Origin: Pseudomonadales bacterium
Lineage (GTDB): Bacteria; Pseudomonadota; Gammaproteobacteria; Pseudomonadales; Porticoccaceae
Reading direction: 5' to 3'
Assembly (NCBI GenBank): GCA_024234435.1
Contig: JACKOF010000001.1
Location: forward strand, 1,426,001 to 1,490,000
Length of the DNA stretch: 64,000 bases
Numbering within the stretch: the first letter of the stretch is position 1; each line of letters begins with the position of its first letter. Positions 42,166 through 52,252 of this stretch are shown here, in pieces. The notes under the pieces were generated by a model. That model was not told the origin of the DNA and ran no database searches. It was given only the letters and a program-made list of their open reading frames with translations. The translations under genes and the position numbers were made by a program.

Positions 42166-42843
42166 TCAAGCCACTATTTCGAGCACTTTTTCAAATACCT
42201 CATCAATGGAAAGATCAGAACTGTCCAGCACAATTGCATCATCAGCCGGAATCAACGGAGAAACCTGGCGAGTGGAATCCCGCTCATCTCTCGCTCTGAC
42301 CTGTTCCACGAGGGCGGCAAGGCTAACACTTTCTCCCTTATCAATCAACTGCTTATAGCGCCTCTCGGCCCGTTCTTCAGCGCTGGCTGTGAGGAAGATC
42401 TTATGAGTAGCATCCGGGAATACAACCGTACCCATATCTCGCCCGTCGGCAACCAGACCGGGAGGCCTGGCAAATGCTTTTTGCCGTTCCAGCAACGCAG
42501 AGCGAACCTCCGGATAAGCTGCCACCAGGGATGCATCAGATCCAACACCTTCCGAACGTATCAAGCTGGAAACGTTTTCACCTTCCAGTAATACTTTTGC
42601 TAGACTGCCATCTTCATTTGTTCGGAAACTGATGTCCATATGGGCAGCCAATACCGACAGGCTGTCGCGATTATCCAGTGAAACGCCATGCCGTTTCGCG
42701 GCAACAGACAACAACCTGTACAGGGCGCCACTGTCCAGATAATGGTAACCAAGCCTGGCCGCAAGCATTTGGCTGATCGTACCTTTTCCAGACCCACTGG
42801 GCCCATCAATGGCAATCACTGGCACTGGCGTTACCACTTTCAT
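42166..42843 (-). CDS. cmk: Cytidylate kinase
   Basis: 225 residues. P-loop GPSGSGKGT, then LDSGALYRLL and VADGRDMGTVVFPDA. Phosphorylates CMP/dCMP. Its ATG overlaps the stop of tyrA-aroA (TGATG), giving translational coupling within the aromatic amino acid operon. Confidence 0.97.
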   Translation of the reverse strand: MKVVTPVPVIAIDGPSGSGKGTISQMLAARLGYHYLDSGALYRLLSVAAKRHGVSLDNRDSLSVLAAHMDISFRTNEDGSLAKVLLEGENVSSLIRSEGVGSDASLVAAYPEVRSALLERQKAFARPPGLVADGRDMGTVVFPDATHKIFLTASAEERAERRYKQLIDKGESVSLAALVEQVRARDERDSTRQVSPLIPADDAIVLDSSDLSIDEVFEKVLEIVA

Positions 42844-45101
42844 CAGCCTTGTTCCTCGTGCAACCGCAAACCCGCTTTTCGAGCAAGCTCAACAAATCCG
42901 GGAAATGATGTTGCCACATTGTGACAATTTCTGATTCTGATTGGCCCCTCAGCCCTCAGGCCAGCTATGGCAAAGGACATGGCGATGCGGTGGTCATCAC
43001 AGCTTTCAACACTGCCGCCGCCCAGCGGTCCGCCATCAATAACAATGCCATCCGCTGTCGGCTCGGCGTGAACACCCAGAATCGTCAGGCCGTCAGCCAT
43101 TGCCTGAATACGGTCACTTTCTTTAACCCGCAGCTCCTCGGCACCCGTCAAAACCGTGCGCCCTTCGGCGCAAGCCGCTGCAATAAACAGGGCGGGAAAT
43201 TCGTCGATCGCCAATGGCACCTGATCTTCGGGTATATCAATACCATGCAATGGTGCATAACGTACTCGAATGTCCGCTACTGGCTCGCCACCTACTTCAC
43301 GAATATGATGAAGCTGAATATCGGCCCCCATCATTTGCAGAATGTTGATCACCCCGATGCGGGTCGGATTAATACCCACGTGCGTCAACGTGATATCAGA
43401 ATCCGGTGCAATTGCTGCGGCAACCATAAAAAAGGTCGCGGAAGAAATATCAGCGGGCACATCTATCTTGGTTGCCATCATTTCACCGCCGCCACAGAGA
43501 CTGGCTGACGCACCTTCGCGCTCTACCTGATAACCGAATCCAGCAAGCATTCGCTCAGTATGATCGCGTGTCGGAGCAGGCTCTGTGGTACGGGTAGTGC
43601 CTTCTGCATACAATCCGGCAAGTAAAACACAGGACTTCACCTGAGCACTGGCCATGGGGAGGTGGTAATCAATCCCTTTTAATACTTGCCCACCTTTGAT
43701 CCTGAGCGGGGGCCTGCCGCCTTCCTGCGTTTCGATAACGGCACCCATCTCACGCAGAGGGCTGGCAACGCGCGCCATAGGCCGACCAGACAATGATTCA
43801 TCACCTGTCAGTTCTACATCAAATTTTTGCCCAGCCATCAGGCCACTGAGCAGTCGCATGGATGTGCCCGAATTGCCGAGATAAAGAGGATTAGCCGGTG
43901 CCTGCAACCCGTTCAGGCCGACCCCGTGAATCACCACCCTGCCATCAAGCGGGCCCTCTATCACAACGCCCATGTCACGGAATGCCTGCAAGGTTGCCAG
44001 ACTATCCTCACCTTCCAGAAAACCATTGACCTCGGTCACACCCTTTGCCAGAGAACCAAGCATTATCGAACGATGCGAAATGGATTTATCTCCGGGAACA
44101 CGAATGCTGCCGTTTACACTGCCGCCAGGGGATACACAATAATCAGTCATTTTGCCAGTTTCAGTTTCCAGATAACTTTTATTTTCGAGCATTACGGAGA
44201 AGTGTTTACGCGCTTCACTTGCCCGGGTAAAGACACCCATAATGTAATCGCTGTCCCCGTTTTTAATCGCGCTCTGAAGCGCTTCCATACTGCCGGACAA
44301 ACTTTCCATAACCTTCAGCAGCGCACTACTATTGGCCATTACGATATCGTGCCACATTACCGGGTCGCTGGCGGCAATCCGGGTGAAATCCCTGAATCCA
44401 CCTGCTGCGTAACGAAAAATTTCGCGATTCTCTTTCATTGAAGCCAGGGTGTCTACCAGAGAAAATGCCAGCAGGTGTGGCAAATGACTGGTCGCGGCCA
44501 GCACTTCATCATGCTCTTCAACAGACATCTTTGTGATGGATGCCCCCAGTCCGAGCCAGAAATTTTCAACAACCTGGAGATGTTCTTTGCCCGTTTCCGC
44601 AAGGGGAGTCAGGATAATCCGATGATCTTCAAACAGATTGGGATTAACGGCATCAACACCACTTTTTTCAGAGCCAGCAATAGGATGACCGGGAACAAAC
44701 TGGGCCGGAATTTCACCGTAGACATCTACAACGGCCTTCACGACATCACCTTTCACACTGGCAACATCGGTAATGGTGACAGCGGGGTCGAGCAATGGCT
44801 GCAACTGTCTGACAATAGCCGGTACGGTTAAGGGCGGCACGCCGATAACAACCATATCTCCGGCTCCAAGCTCGGCAACCGCTTCGCCGAGGTCCTCAAA
44901 CACCACATCGACAACACCTGCTGCCAATGCTTTATCCAGCGTCTGGCGACGACGAGAAACACCGAGCACCTGAGTGCACAGCCCCCGCTCTCTGGCAGCC
45001 CTTGCCATGCTACCCGCAATCAGCCCAATACCTATCACCAGCAGTTTATTAACAACCACTGAATCCTTGCCCGGCGGTATATTGTCCAACTGCCGCCCCA
45101 T
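42843..45101 (-). CDS. Prephenate dehydrogenase / EPSP synthase fusion
   Basis: 752 residues joining TyrA (about 1-290) and AroA (about 310-752). TyrA: dinucleotide motif GIGLIAGSMA and HPIAGSEKSG. AroA: PGDKSISHR, LGNSGTSMRLL, SAQVKS, RDHTER, NPTR, RVKESDR, DDHRIAMSF. Both catalytic sets look complete, so the protein should perform the prephenate-to-4-hydroxyphenylpyruvate step and the shikimate-3-phosphate + PEP step. The fusion is known from Pseudomonas and relatives. The start at 45101 overlaps the hisC stop (TAATG). The AroA part carries the four motifs of class II EPSP synthases. Confidence 0.95.
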   Translation of the reverse strand: MGRQLDNIPPGKDSVVVNKLLVIGIGLIAGSMARAARERGLCTQVLGVSRRRQTLDKALAAGVVDVVFEDLGEAVAELGAGDMVVIGVPPLTVPAIVRQLQPLLDPAVTITDVASVKGDVVKAVVDVYGEIPAQFVPGHPIAGSEKSGVDAVNPNLFEDHRIILTPLAETGKEHLQVVENFWLGLGASITKMSVEEHDEVLAATSHLPHLLAFSLVDTLASMKENREIFRYAAGGFRDFTRIAASDPVMWHDIVMANSSALLKVMESLSGSMEALQSAIKNGDSDYIMGVFTRASEARKHFSVMLENKSYLETETGKMTDYCVSPGGSVNGSIRVPGDKSISHRSIMLGSLAKGVTEVNGFLEGEDSLATLQAFRDMGVVIEGPLDGRVVIHGVGLNGLQAPANPLYLGNSGTSMRLLSGLMAGQKFDVELTGDESLSGRPMARVASPLREMGAVIETQEGGRPPLRIKGGQVLKGIDYHLPMASAQVKSCVLLAGLYAEGTTRTTEPAPTRDHTERMLAGFGYQVEREGASASLCGGGEMMATKIDVPADISSATFFMVAAAIAPDSDITLTHVGINPTRIGVINILQMMGADIQLHHIREVGGEPVADIRVRYAPLHGIDIPEDQVPLAIDEFPALFIAAACAEGRTVLTGAEELRVKESDRIQAMADGLTILGVHAEPTADGIVIDGGPLGGGSVESCDDHRIAMSFAIAGLRAEGPIRIRNCHNVATSFPGFVELARKAGLRLHEEQG

Positions 45102-46225
45102 TAGTGCTGCCCTCCCCTGGACAACACGCGCGCCATGGCGTCCAGGCAACGTCGGTTTTCTTCAAAAAGGCCTATGGAAATCCGCAAATGACCCGGCATA
45201 CCATAAATATCAACAGGTCTGACAATAACGCCCTCTTTAAGTAGCAATTGGTACACCTCTGCAGCGTTTTCAATTTCTACTGCAATAAAATTGCCTGCTG
45301 AAGGAATATAGTGCAAGCCCAAACCATCAAAACCGGCAGACAACTGCGCGTAACCCTGATGATTGACTTCAACACTTTTTTTCAGATATTGCTCATCGTC
45401 CAGAACCGCTTCTGCCGCTGCCAGCGCCAGGCTATTTACGTTAAAGGGCTGCCGCAAACGGTTCAGAAGATTGGCCACCGCGGGGTGTGAAACCGCGTAA
45501 CCTGCACGCAGCGCCGCCAGGCCATAAGCTTTGGAAAAGGTACGGGTCACAATCAGATTCGGATGATCGGGCAGTAACGTCAGGGCCGACTGGTAATCCA
45601 TTTTGTCAACATATTCAAAATAGGCCTCGTCCACCACCACAATTACGGTATCCGGTACGGTATCAAGCAATTGTTCAATTTCAGCCAATCCAGACCAGGT
45701 TCCCGTCGGATTGTTGGGGTTAGCGATATACATAACCCGGGTATTTTCGTCAACAGCAGTAGCCATGGCCAACAGATCATGTCCCCAGTCTACCGCTGGA
45801 ACCTCTCGCAGCTCGGACTGCTGCTCAGTCACTGCCAGTTTGTAAACAATAAAAGCATGCTGTGAGATAACAGCGTTGTGCTCCGGTGTCAGAAAGGCAC
45901 GTGCAACCAGCTCAAGGATATCGTTGGAGCCATTTCCGAGTGTTAGTTGAGCCTCACTTACCAACAGCTTTTCGGCCAGACGACGTTTTAAATAATAGCC
46001 ATTACCATCAGGGTAGCGTGCGCCATTAACCAGCTCTTTCTCTACTGCCTGCCGTGCAACAGGGCTTATTCCCAGCGGGTTTTCATTGCTTGCCAGCTTT
46101 ACAGCTCCCTTGATACCAAGCTCTCTTTCGAGCTCTTCAATGGGCTTGCCTGCCTGATAGGGGTGCAATTTTTGAACGCCAGGCTTGGCCAGAGCCGTTA
46201 CCTGCGCGGAGGTTTCTGTCGACAT
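45101..46225 (-). CDS. hisC: Histidinol-phosphate / aromatic aminotransferase
   Basis: 374 residues. Class I PLP aminotransferase with NPNNPTGTW, DEAYFEY, PLP lysine in TFSKAYGLAALRAGY, and Arg in HLRISIG. In this genomic place (between pheA and tyrA-aroA) HisC homologues are thought to serve aromatic amino acid transamination as well as histidine synthesis. Overlaps tyrA-aroA by one base. Confidence 0.93.
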   Translation of the reverse strand: MSTETSAQVTALAKPGVQKLHPYQAGKPIEELERELGIKGAVKLASNENPLGISPVARQAVEKELVNGARYPDGNGYYLKRRLAEKLLVSEAQLTLGNGSNDILELVARAFLTPEHNAVISQHAFIVYKLAVTEQQSELREVPAVDWGHDLLAMATAVDENTRVMYIANPNNPTGTWSGLAEIEQLLDTVPDTVIVVVDEAYFEYVDKMDYQSALTLLPDHPNLIVTRTFSKAYGLAALRAGYAVSHPAVANLLNRLRQPFNVNSLALAAAEAVLDDEQYLKKSVEVNHQGYAQLSAGFDGLGLHYIPSAGNFIAVEIENAAEVYQLLLKEGVIVRPVDIYGMPGHLRISIGLFEENRRCLDAMARVLSRGGQH

Positions 46226-46245
46226 GGAGTCTCTCAGCTAAAAAT

Positions 46246-47331
46246 TTAAAGGACTGCTTTCGGGTAAGAGCCCAGCAATTTCAATTCCGCCACCTTGGGG
46301 CGCAACTCTTTGAGTAATGAAGCGATTTTCTCATCTTCGCTATGGCCCTCAAAATCAATAAAGAAAACATAAGACCACTTTCCCATTCGGGAGGGACGGG
46401 TTTCAACACGCGTCAAATCGATCTGAGCTCGATGAAAGGGTTCCAGCAATTCGTGTAACGCTCCCGGTTCATTTCGCATGGATACCACAATCGAGCTCTT
46501 ATCCTTGCCACTGGGAGGTGTGTCCTGATTACCTATAATCAGAAAGCGGGTGGAATTATCCGGCCGGTCTTCAATCCTGCTGGCCAGCTTTTCCAGGTCA
46601 TAAAGTTCAGCAGCCATGTCACCGGCAATGGCTGCTGAATTCCATTCCCCTTTCACCCTGCGCGCAGCTTCGGCATTGCTGCTCACAGCCACACGCTCTA
46701 CATTTGAATAGTGGGAGTCCAGCCACTTGCGGCACTGAGCCAGTGACTGCGCATGAGAATACACCCGGGTAATGTGGTCCTTTTTGGTATTCGCACCAAT
46801 CATAAGGTGATGGTGAATACGCAGCTCAACTTCACCACAGATTTTTAACGAGGATTCCTGAAAATTATCCAGAGTGTGATTCACTACACCCTCTGTCGAG
46901 TTTTCTATCGGTACCACCCCGTAATTTGCAGCACCCGCTGCAACTTCACGAAATACCTCGTCAATAGCATTCATAGGCACTGTAACAGCAGAGTGGCCAA
47001 AATGTTTCAATGCCGCCTCCTGGGTAAAGGTGCCTTCAGGCCCCAGGTAGGCTACTTTTACCGGCTCTTCAAGCGCCAGACAGGCAGACATGATCTCCCG
47101 AAATAATCGTGCCATTTCTTCGTTGCCCAGCGGACCCTTATTCTGCTCCATGATATGGCGCAACACCTGGGCCTCGCGCTCAGGCCTGTAGTAGGTGGTA
47201 TCCCCGCTACTTTTTTTAACCTCGGCAACCTGCTGTGCACATCTGGCACGATCACTGATCAGGTTGAGCAGTTGCTCATCGATATTATCGATTTTTTCTC
47301 TAAGTTGGCCGAGTTCTCGGTTATCTGCCAT
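46246..47331 (-). CDS. pheA: Chorismate mutase / prephenate dehydratase (P-protein)
   Basis: 361 residues: AroQ chorismate mutase (1-85; LREKIDNIDEQLLNLISDRA), prephenate dehydratase (about 92-270; YLGPEGTFTQEA, IENSTEGVVNHTLD) and C-terminal ACT domain (RNEPGALHELL, TRVETRPSRMGKWSYVFF) for Phe feedback inhibition. It lies only 17 nt after gyrA; serC, which often sits between them in Pseudomonas, is absent. Confidence 0.97.
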   Translation of the reverse strand: MADNRELGQLREKIDNIDEQLLNLISDRARCAQQVAEVKKSSGDTTYYRPEREAQVLRHIMEQNKGPLGNEEMARLFREIMSACLALEEPVKVAYLGPEGTFTQEAALKHFGHSAVTVPMNAIDEVFREVAAGAANYGVVPIENSTEGVVNHTLDNFQESSLKICGEVELRIHHHLMIGANTKKDHITRVYSHAQSLAQCRKWLDSHYSNVERVAVSSNAEAARRVKGEWNSAAIAGDMAAELYDLEKLASRIEDRPDNSTRFLIIGNQDTPPSGKDKSSIVVSMRNEPGALHELLEPFHRAQIDLTRVETRPSRMGKWSYVFFIDFEGHSEDEKIASLLKELRPKVAELKLLGSYPKAVL

Positions 47332-47348
47332 ATTTTACCTGTCAAGAG

Positions 47349-49925
47349 TTAGTCAGTTGAGACTTCGTCATCGGCTTGCTCACCCGGTTCTGCAGCTTCC
47401 TGCTCGGCAACTCTGGCCAGCCCAACCAAGGTTTCATCCTCTTTCAGGCGGATCACCCGAACGCCCTGAGTGTTACGACCAAGCAGTGATATTTCGTCGC
47501 CCCGGGTCCGCACCATGGTGCCCTGATCCGAGATCAGCATCACCTCATCGCCTTCAAACAATTGGGTGGCCCCCACCAGCGAGCCATTCCTTTCACTGGC
47601 CTGGATAGCGATCATGCCCTTGCCGCCACGGCCCTTGGTCGGGTATTCGGTTAACGCGGTACGCTTGCCATAACCATTTTCGCTAACCGTCAATGCGTAG
47701 CCATTTTCCGCCGGAATGATCATGGAAATAACCCGGTGGCCGACAGGCAGGCGCATACCTCGCACACCTTTTGAAACACGCCCCATCGCACGCACATCCG
47801 ATTCGGCAAAGCGCACTGCCTTGCCCTCGCTACTGAGCAGCATAATGTCACAACCGCCATCAGTGATGGCCGTACCAACCAATTGATCACCATCAACCAG
47901 ATCAACAGCGCGAAGACCAACACTGCGCGGCCGTGAATACTGTTCAAGTGCGGTTTTCTTGACCGTGCCATTCGCGGTGGCCATCAGGACAAACTTATCC
48001 GCATCATATTTATCCACTGGCAAAATAGAACTGACCCGCTCGCCTTCCTCCAGTGGCAACAAATTCACCATGGGGCGACCGCGGGAATTGCGACCGGCAA
48101 CGGGTATCTGATAGACCTTCAGCCAGTAAACCTTACCCATATTGGTAAAACACAAAATCGTGGCGTGCGTGCTGGCAACCAGTAAGTGCTCAACAAAATC
48201 TTCGTCTTTCACTGAGGTGGCCGATTTACCCATACCACCGCGCCGTTGAGCCTGGTAGTCCGACAGCGGTTGGGTTTTCGCATACCCACCATGAGAAATC
48301 GTCACCACCCGGTCTTCTTCCGTAATCAGGTCTTCAATTGTCAAGTCATGCTGGGATTCAACTATCTGCGTGCGTCTCTCATCGCCAAACTCTTCGACGA
48401 TAGCTGCCAGCTCTTCCCTGATAACACTCATCAAACGACTGGCATCACCCAGAATTTCCAGATATTCGGAGATTTCAAGCAGTTTCTCCTGATACTCGGC
48501 CAGCAGCTTGTCATGCTCCATTCCTGTCAGTCGATGCAGACGCAACTCGAGAATTGCCTGGGCCTGAGCCGGCGACAGATAGTATTTGCCATCTCGCATC
48601 CCAAAGTGAGGTTCCAGCCCCTCAGGTCGGCAGGCATCACTGCCTGCCCGATCAAGAAACTGGGTAATACTGCTGGCAGCCCAACCTTCCTTAATCAGGC
48701 GTTCTTTTGCCTCTGCAGGCGTTGGCGAAGCCTTGATCAGTTCGATTACCTGATCAATATTGGCAATGGCAACAGCCAGCCCCTCAAGCACATGACCACG
48801 CTCGCGGGCCTTGCGCAACAGATAAACTGTGCGGCGAGTGACCACTTCACGGCGGTGGCGTACAAAGGCCTGCAACATTTCCTTGAGGTTAAGAGTGCGC
48901 GGCTGACCATCTACCAGAGCGACAATATTAATACCAAAAACATTCTGTAGCTGTGTTTGCGCGTAAAGGTTGTTGAGCAGGACTTCGCCCACCTCGCCAC
49001 GCTTGAGCTCAATAACAATCCGCAACCCGTCTTTGTCGGACTCATCACGCAGCTCGGAAATACCTTCAATTTTTTTCTCTTTGACCAGTTCTGCTATACG
49101 CTCAATCAGCCTCGCTTTGTTAAGCTGGTAGGGAATTTCAGTGATGATAATTGTTTCGCGGCCGGTTTTTTCATTAACTTCCACATCCGCCTTGGCGCGG
49201 ACATATATTCGTCCCCGGCCGGTACGATAGGCCTGCAAAATACCCGCCTTGCCATTGATAATCGCCGCTGTCGGAAAGTCGGGACCGGGAATAAATTCCA
49301 TCAACTCATCGATGGTTATGTCTTCGTTGTCGATCAGCGCCAGGCAGCCACTGACCACTTCTGTCAGGTTGTGCGGTGGAATGTTGGTTGCCATCCCCAC
49401 CGCAATACCGGAAGACCCGTTAACCAGCAAGTTGGGCACACGGGTAGGCAAAACTTCGGGAATCTGCTCTGTACCATCATAATTCGGAACGAAGTCAACC
49501 GTTTCCTTATCAAGATCTGCCAGCAGTGAATGGGAGATCTTTTTCATGCGAATTTCGGTATAACGCATGGCCGCTGCAGAATCGCCATCAACCGAACCAA
49601 AGTTGCCCTGCCCGTCTACCAGCATGTAACGCAGAGAGAACGGCTGCGCCATTCTAACAATAGTGTCATATACCGCCGAATCACCATGCGGATGATATTT
49701 ACCAATGACATCACCCACCACGCGTGCCGATTTTTTATAAGGCTTGTTCCAGTCGTTATTGAGAACGCTCATGGCAAACAGTACCCGCCGATGCACAGGC
49801 TTCAAACCATCACGCACATCCGGTAGTGCCCTTCCGACAATGACACTCATCGCATAATCGAGATAGGACTGGCGTAGTTCGTCTTCGATATTGACGGGTA
49901 ATACTTCTCTTGCGATCTCACCCAT
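47349..49925 (-). CDS. gyrA: DNA gyrase subunit A
   Basis: 858 residues. Catalytic Tyr122 (AAMRYTE) and the quinolone-determining region with Ser83 and Asp87 (HPHGDSAVYDTI), the quinolone-sensitive residues in E. coli numbering, which fits exactly. GyrA-box QRRGGMGKS is present at the start of the C-terminal beta-pinwheel. Introduces negative supercoils with GyrB. First gene of the gyrA-pheA-hisC-tyrA/aroA-cmk run. Confidence 0.98.
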   Translation of the reverse strand: MGEIAREVLPVNIEDELRQSYLDYAMSVIVGRALPDVRDGLKPVHRRVLFAMSVLNNDWNKPYKKSARVVGDVIGKYHPHGDSAVYDTIVRMAQPFSLRYMLVDGQGNFGSVDGDSAAAMRYTEIRMKKISHSLLADLDKETVDFVPNYDGTEQIPEVLPTRVPNLLVNGSSGIAVGMATNIPPHNLTEVVSGCLALIDNEDITIDELMEFIPGPDFPTAAIINGKAGILQAYRTGRGRIYVRAKADVEVNEKTGRETIIITEIPYQLNKARLIERIAELVKEKKIEGISELRDESDKDGLRIVIELKRGEVGEVLLNNLYAQTQLQNVFGINIVALVDGQPRTLNLKEMLQAFVRHRREVVTRRTVYLLRKARERGHVLEGLAVAIANIDQVIELIKASPTPAEAKERLIKEGWAASSITQFLDRAGSDACRPEGLEPHFGMRDGKYYLSPAQAQAILELRLHRLTGMEHDKLLAEYQEKLLEISEYLEILGDASRLMSVIREELAAIVEEFGDERRTQIVESQHDLTIEDLITEEDRVVTISHGGYAKTQPLSDYQAQRRGGMGKSATSVKDEDFVEHLLVASTHATILCFTNMGKVYWLKVYQIPVAGRNSRGRPMVNLLPLEEGERVSSILPVDKYDADKFVLMATANGTVKKTALEQYSRPRSVGLRAVDLVDGDQLVGTAITDGGCDIMLLSSEGKAVRFAESDVRAMGRVSKGVRGMRLPVGHRVISMIIPAENGYALTVSENGYGKRTALTEYPTKGRGGKGMIAIQASERNGSLVGATQLFEGDEVMLISDQGTMVRTRGDEISLLGRNTQGVRVIRLKEDETLVGLARVAEQEAAEPGEQADDEVSTD

Positions 49926-50194
49926 AGTAATGCGGCTTCCCCTTAAATCGAGGTCGTTTTAAGAACCTCTTGATTATCCCAAAATACTGTTTTGCCGAAC
50001 TGACAAGCCCTTTACTCGCTAGCGAACTTATACGCAGCCACGACCATATTGTCAGCACAAACACAAGCGCCGGATTGTAACATAGATACTTTAACTGGAC
50101 GGCCTATTTTAGCCTTAAAAACGGCCTTTTAACGATATAAACACGCCCTCCCTGTCGGGTATACTGATGCCTTTGCAAAAATGGAGTAGAGCTG

Positions 50195-51517
50195 GTGCCG
50201 CAGCCTGTTGATTTAATGATTAGCCCACAGTGGATTATTCCGGTGGAGCCCGCTGGCAAGGTCCTTGAGGAATGTTCTGTGGTTGTTCACGAAGGATCAA
50301 TCGTTGCCCTGCTGCCCGATTCTGAAGCACTTCGCAAATACGTGCCCGAACAACATGTGAAACTCCCTGGCCAGGTTCTCACTCCTGGGTTGGTCAACAC
50401 ACATGGTCACGCCGCCATGTCATTACTCCGAGGCTTTGCCGACGACCAGCCACTTCAATCCTGGCTGGAAGATCATATCTGGCCGACTGAATCGAGATGG
50501 GTCAGTGAAAATTTTGTTCGGGACGGCACCGAACTGGCAATAGCAGAAATGATCGCGAGCGGAACCACCTGTTTCTCGGATATGTATTTTTTCCCGGATC
50601 AGGTCGCTGAGGTGTCTTCGAGGTCGGGACTGCGCGCTCAGGTAGCCTTCCCGATCATCAACTTTCCCACGGCCTGGGCCAGAAATGCAGACGAGTATCT
50701 TCATAAAGGGCTTGCACTCAGAGATGCATACAAGGATCACAGCCGGATCAATATTGCCTTCGGACCTCATGCGCCCTACACCGTTGATGATTCAGTGCTG
50801 AAGAAAATTGCCATGTGGTCCGAAGAGCTCGATACCTGTGTTCAAATTCATCTTCACGAAACCGCCCTGGAAGTACAGCAGTGTTTACACGCAACAGGTA
50901 AAAGACCACTACAGAACCTCAAAGAACTTGGCTTTCTGTCGCCGCTGACACAGTGTGTGCATATGACTCAGGTGAATGATGATGATATTGAGACGCTGAG
51001 TCACTATAACGTGCAGGTGATTCACTGCCCTTCTTCCAATCTGAAACTGGCCAGCGGCTTTTGCCCCGTCAGCAAACTGATGGCGAATGGTATTAATGTC
51101 GCCCTGGGAACAGACAGTGCCGCCAGCAACAACTCACTGAGCCTTTTCCCGGAAATACGGCTCGCGGCACTACTGGGGAAGGCTGTCGCCGGGGATGCAA
51201 CGGCAATTACAGCCCATCAGGCACTGGCAATGGCGACGATCAATGGCGCCAAAGCGCTGGGACTGTCGGACCGGATTGGCTCCATTGGAGTGGGCAAATT
51301 GGCCGACCTGATTGCAGTAGACCTATCAGCAATCCCCAATCAGCCGCTGTATAATCCACTCTCGCAACTGGTTTATACAGAGCAGGCGCAACATGTCCGT
51401 CATGTATGGGTCGAAGGAAAACCCTTGCTGAAAAACGGGCAGTTACAAACACTGCACCAACAGGAAATTACCATCAAAACCAAACAATGGCAGCAAAAAA
51501 TAAGCAGCGCTGCCTGA
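50195..51517 (+). CDS. mtaD: 5-methylthioadenosine/S-adenosylhomocysteine deaminase (TRZ/ATZ family)
   Basis: 440 residues starting at a GTG with GGAG 8 nt upstream. Amidohydrolase metal site NTHGHAAMSLLRG, then HLHETALE and the catalytic ALGTDSAASNN. By orthology of position (next to ubiG and mupP, as in Pseudomonas) it deaminates methylthioadenosine. Divergent from gyrA; the 270-bp gap carries both promoters. Confidence 0.9.
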   Translation: MPQPVDLMISPQWIIPVEPAGKVLEECSVVVHEGSIVALLPDSEALRKYVPEQHVKLPGQVLTPGLVNTHGHAAMSLLRGFADDQPLQSWLEDHIWPTESRWVSENFVRDGTELAIAEMIASGTTCFSDMYFFPDQVAEVSSRSGLRAQVAFPIINFPTAWARNADEYLHKGLALRDAYKDHSRINIAFGPHAPYTVDDSVLKKIAMWSEELDTCVQIHLHETALEVQQCLHATGKRPLQNLKELGFLSPLTQCVHMTQVNDDDIETLSHYNVQVIHCPSSNLKLASGFCPVSKLMANGINVALGTDSAASNNSLSLFPEIRLAALLGKAVAGDATAITAHQALAMATINGAKALGLSDRIGSIGVGKLADLIAVDLSAIPNQPLYNPLSQLVYTEQAQHVRHVWVEGKPLLKNGQLQTLHQQEITIKTKQWQQKISSAA

Positions 51518-51535
51518 GATACTACTGAGCCCAAT

Positions 51536-52252
51536 ATGTCTGAAAATAATACTGCAAATGTCGATCGCAGCGAAGTCGCTAAATTCGAGGCCCTTGCCAG
51601 TCGCTGGTGGGACCCGGAAAGTGAATTCAAGCCTCTGCATGAAATCAACCCATTGCGTGCCAACTGGATTGATAAACTCGCCCCGGTAGCAGACTGCAAG
51701 GTATTGGATATCGGTTGCGGAGGCGGCATTTTAACCGAATCACTGGCACATCGTGGCGCTGTTGTCACTGGCATTGATATGGGCGAGGCTCCACTTTCGG
51801 TCGCACAGCTTCACAGCCTTGAAACCGGCATTGAAGTCACCTACAGGCGCTGTACGGCCGAGCAACTGGCGGCCGAACAAACCGAGACTTTTGACATCGT
51901 GACCTGTATGGAGATGCTTGAACATGTGCCGGATCCCAGCTCTGTTATCAATGCCTGCGCCACACTGGTGAAGCCTGGTGGTCATGTATTTTTTTCTACT
52001 CTTAACCGCAACCCGAAATCCTACTTGCTGGCCATCATTGGCGCAGAATACGTACTGAATATGTTGCCTCGAGGCACACATGAATACGAAAAATTTATTC
52101 GCCCTTCCGAGTTGGGCAACTGGATCCGCAATAGCGGTCTTGAGCAACAGGCCATAACCGGCATGACATACAATCCATTGACCCGGCAATACAGACTCAA
52201 CAAGTCAGATATTGATGTTAACTACATGGTTTACGCACGCAAACCGGTATGA
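51536..52252 (+). CDS. ubiG: Ubiquinone 3-O-methyltransferase
   Basis: 238 residues. SAM-binding VLDIGCGGGILTESLA and the UbiG phrases FEALASRWWDPESEFKPLH and FFSTLNRNPKSYLLAI. It performs both O-methylations of ubiquinone synthesis. 18 nt after mtaD and overlapping mupP by 4 nt. Confidence 0.97.
   Translation: MSENNTANVDRSEVAKFEALASRWWDPESEFKPLHEINPLRANWIDKLAPVADCKVLDIGCGGGILTESLAHRGAVVTGIDMGEAPLSVAQLHSLETGIEVTYRRCTAEQLAAEQTETFDIVTCMEMLEHVPDPSSVINACATLVKPGGHVFFSTLNRNPKSYLLAIIGAEYVLNMLPRGTHEYEKFIRPSELGNWIRNSGLEQQAITGMTYNPLTRQYRLNKSDIDVNYMVYARKPV

Noticed and set aside
47349..49925. Quinolone-resistance substitutions in gyrA
   Set aside because: Ser83 and Asp87 are both wild type.
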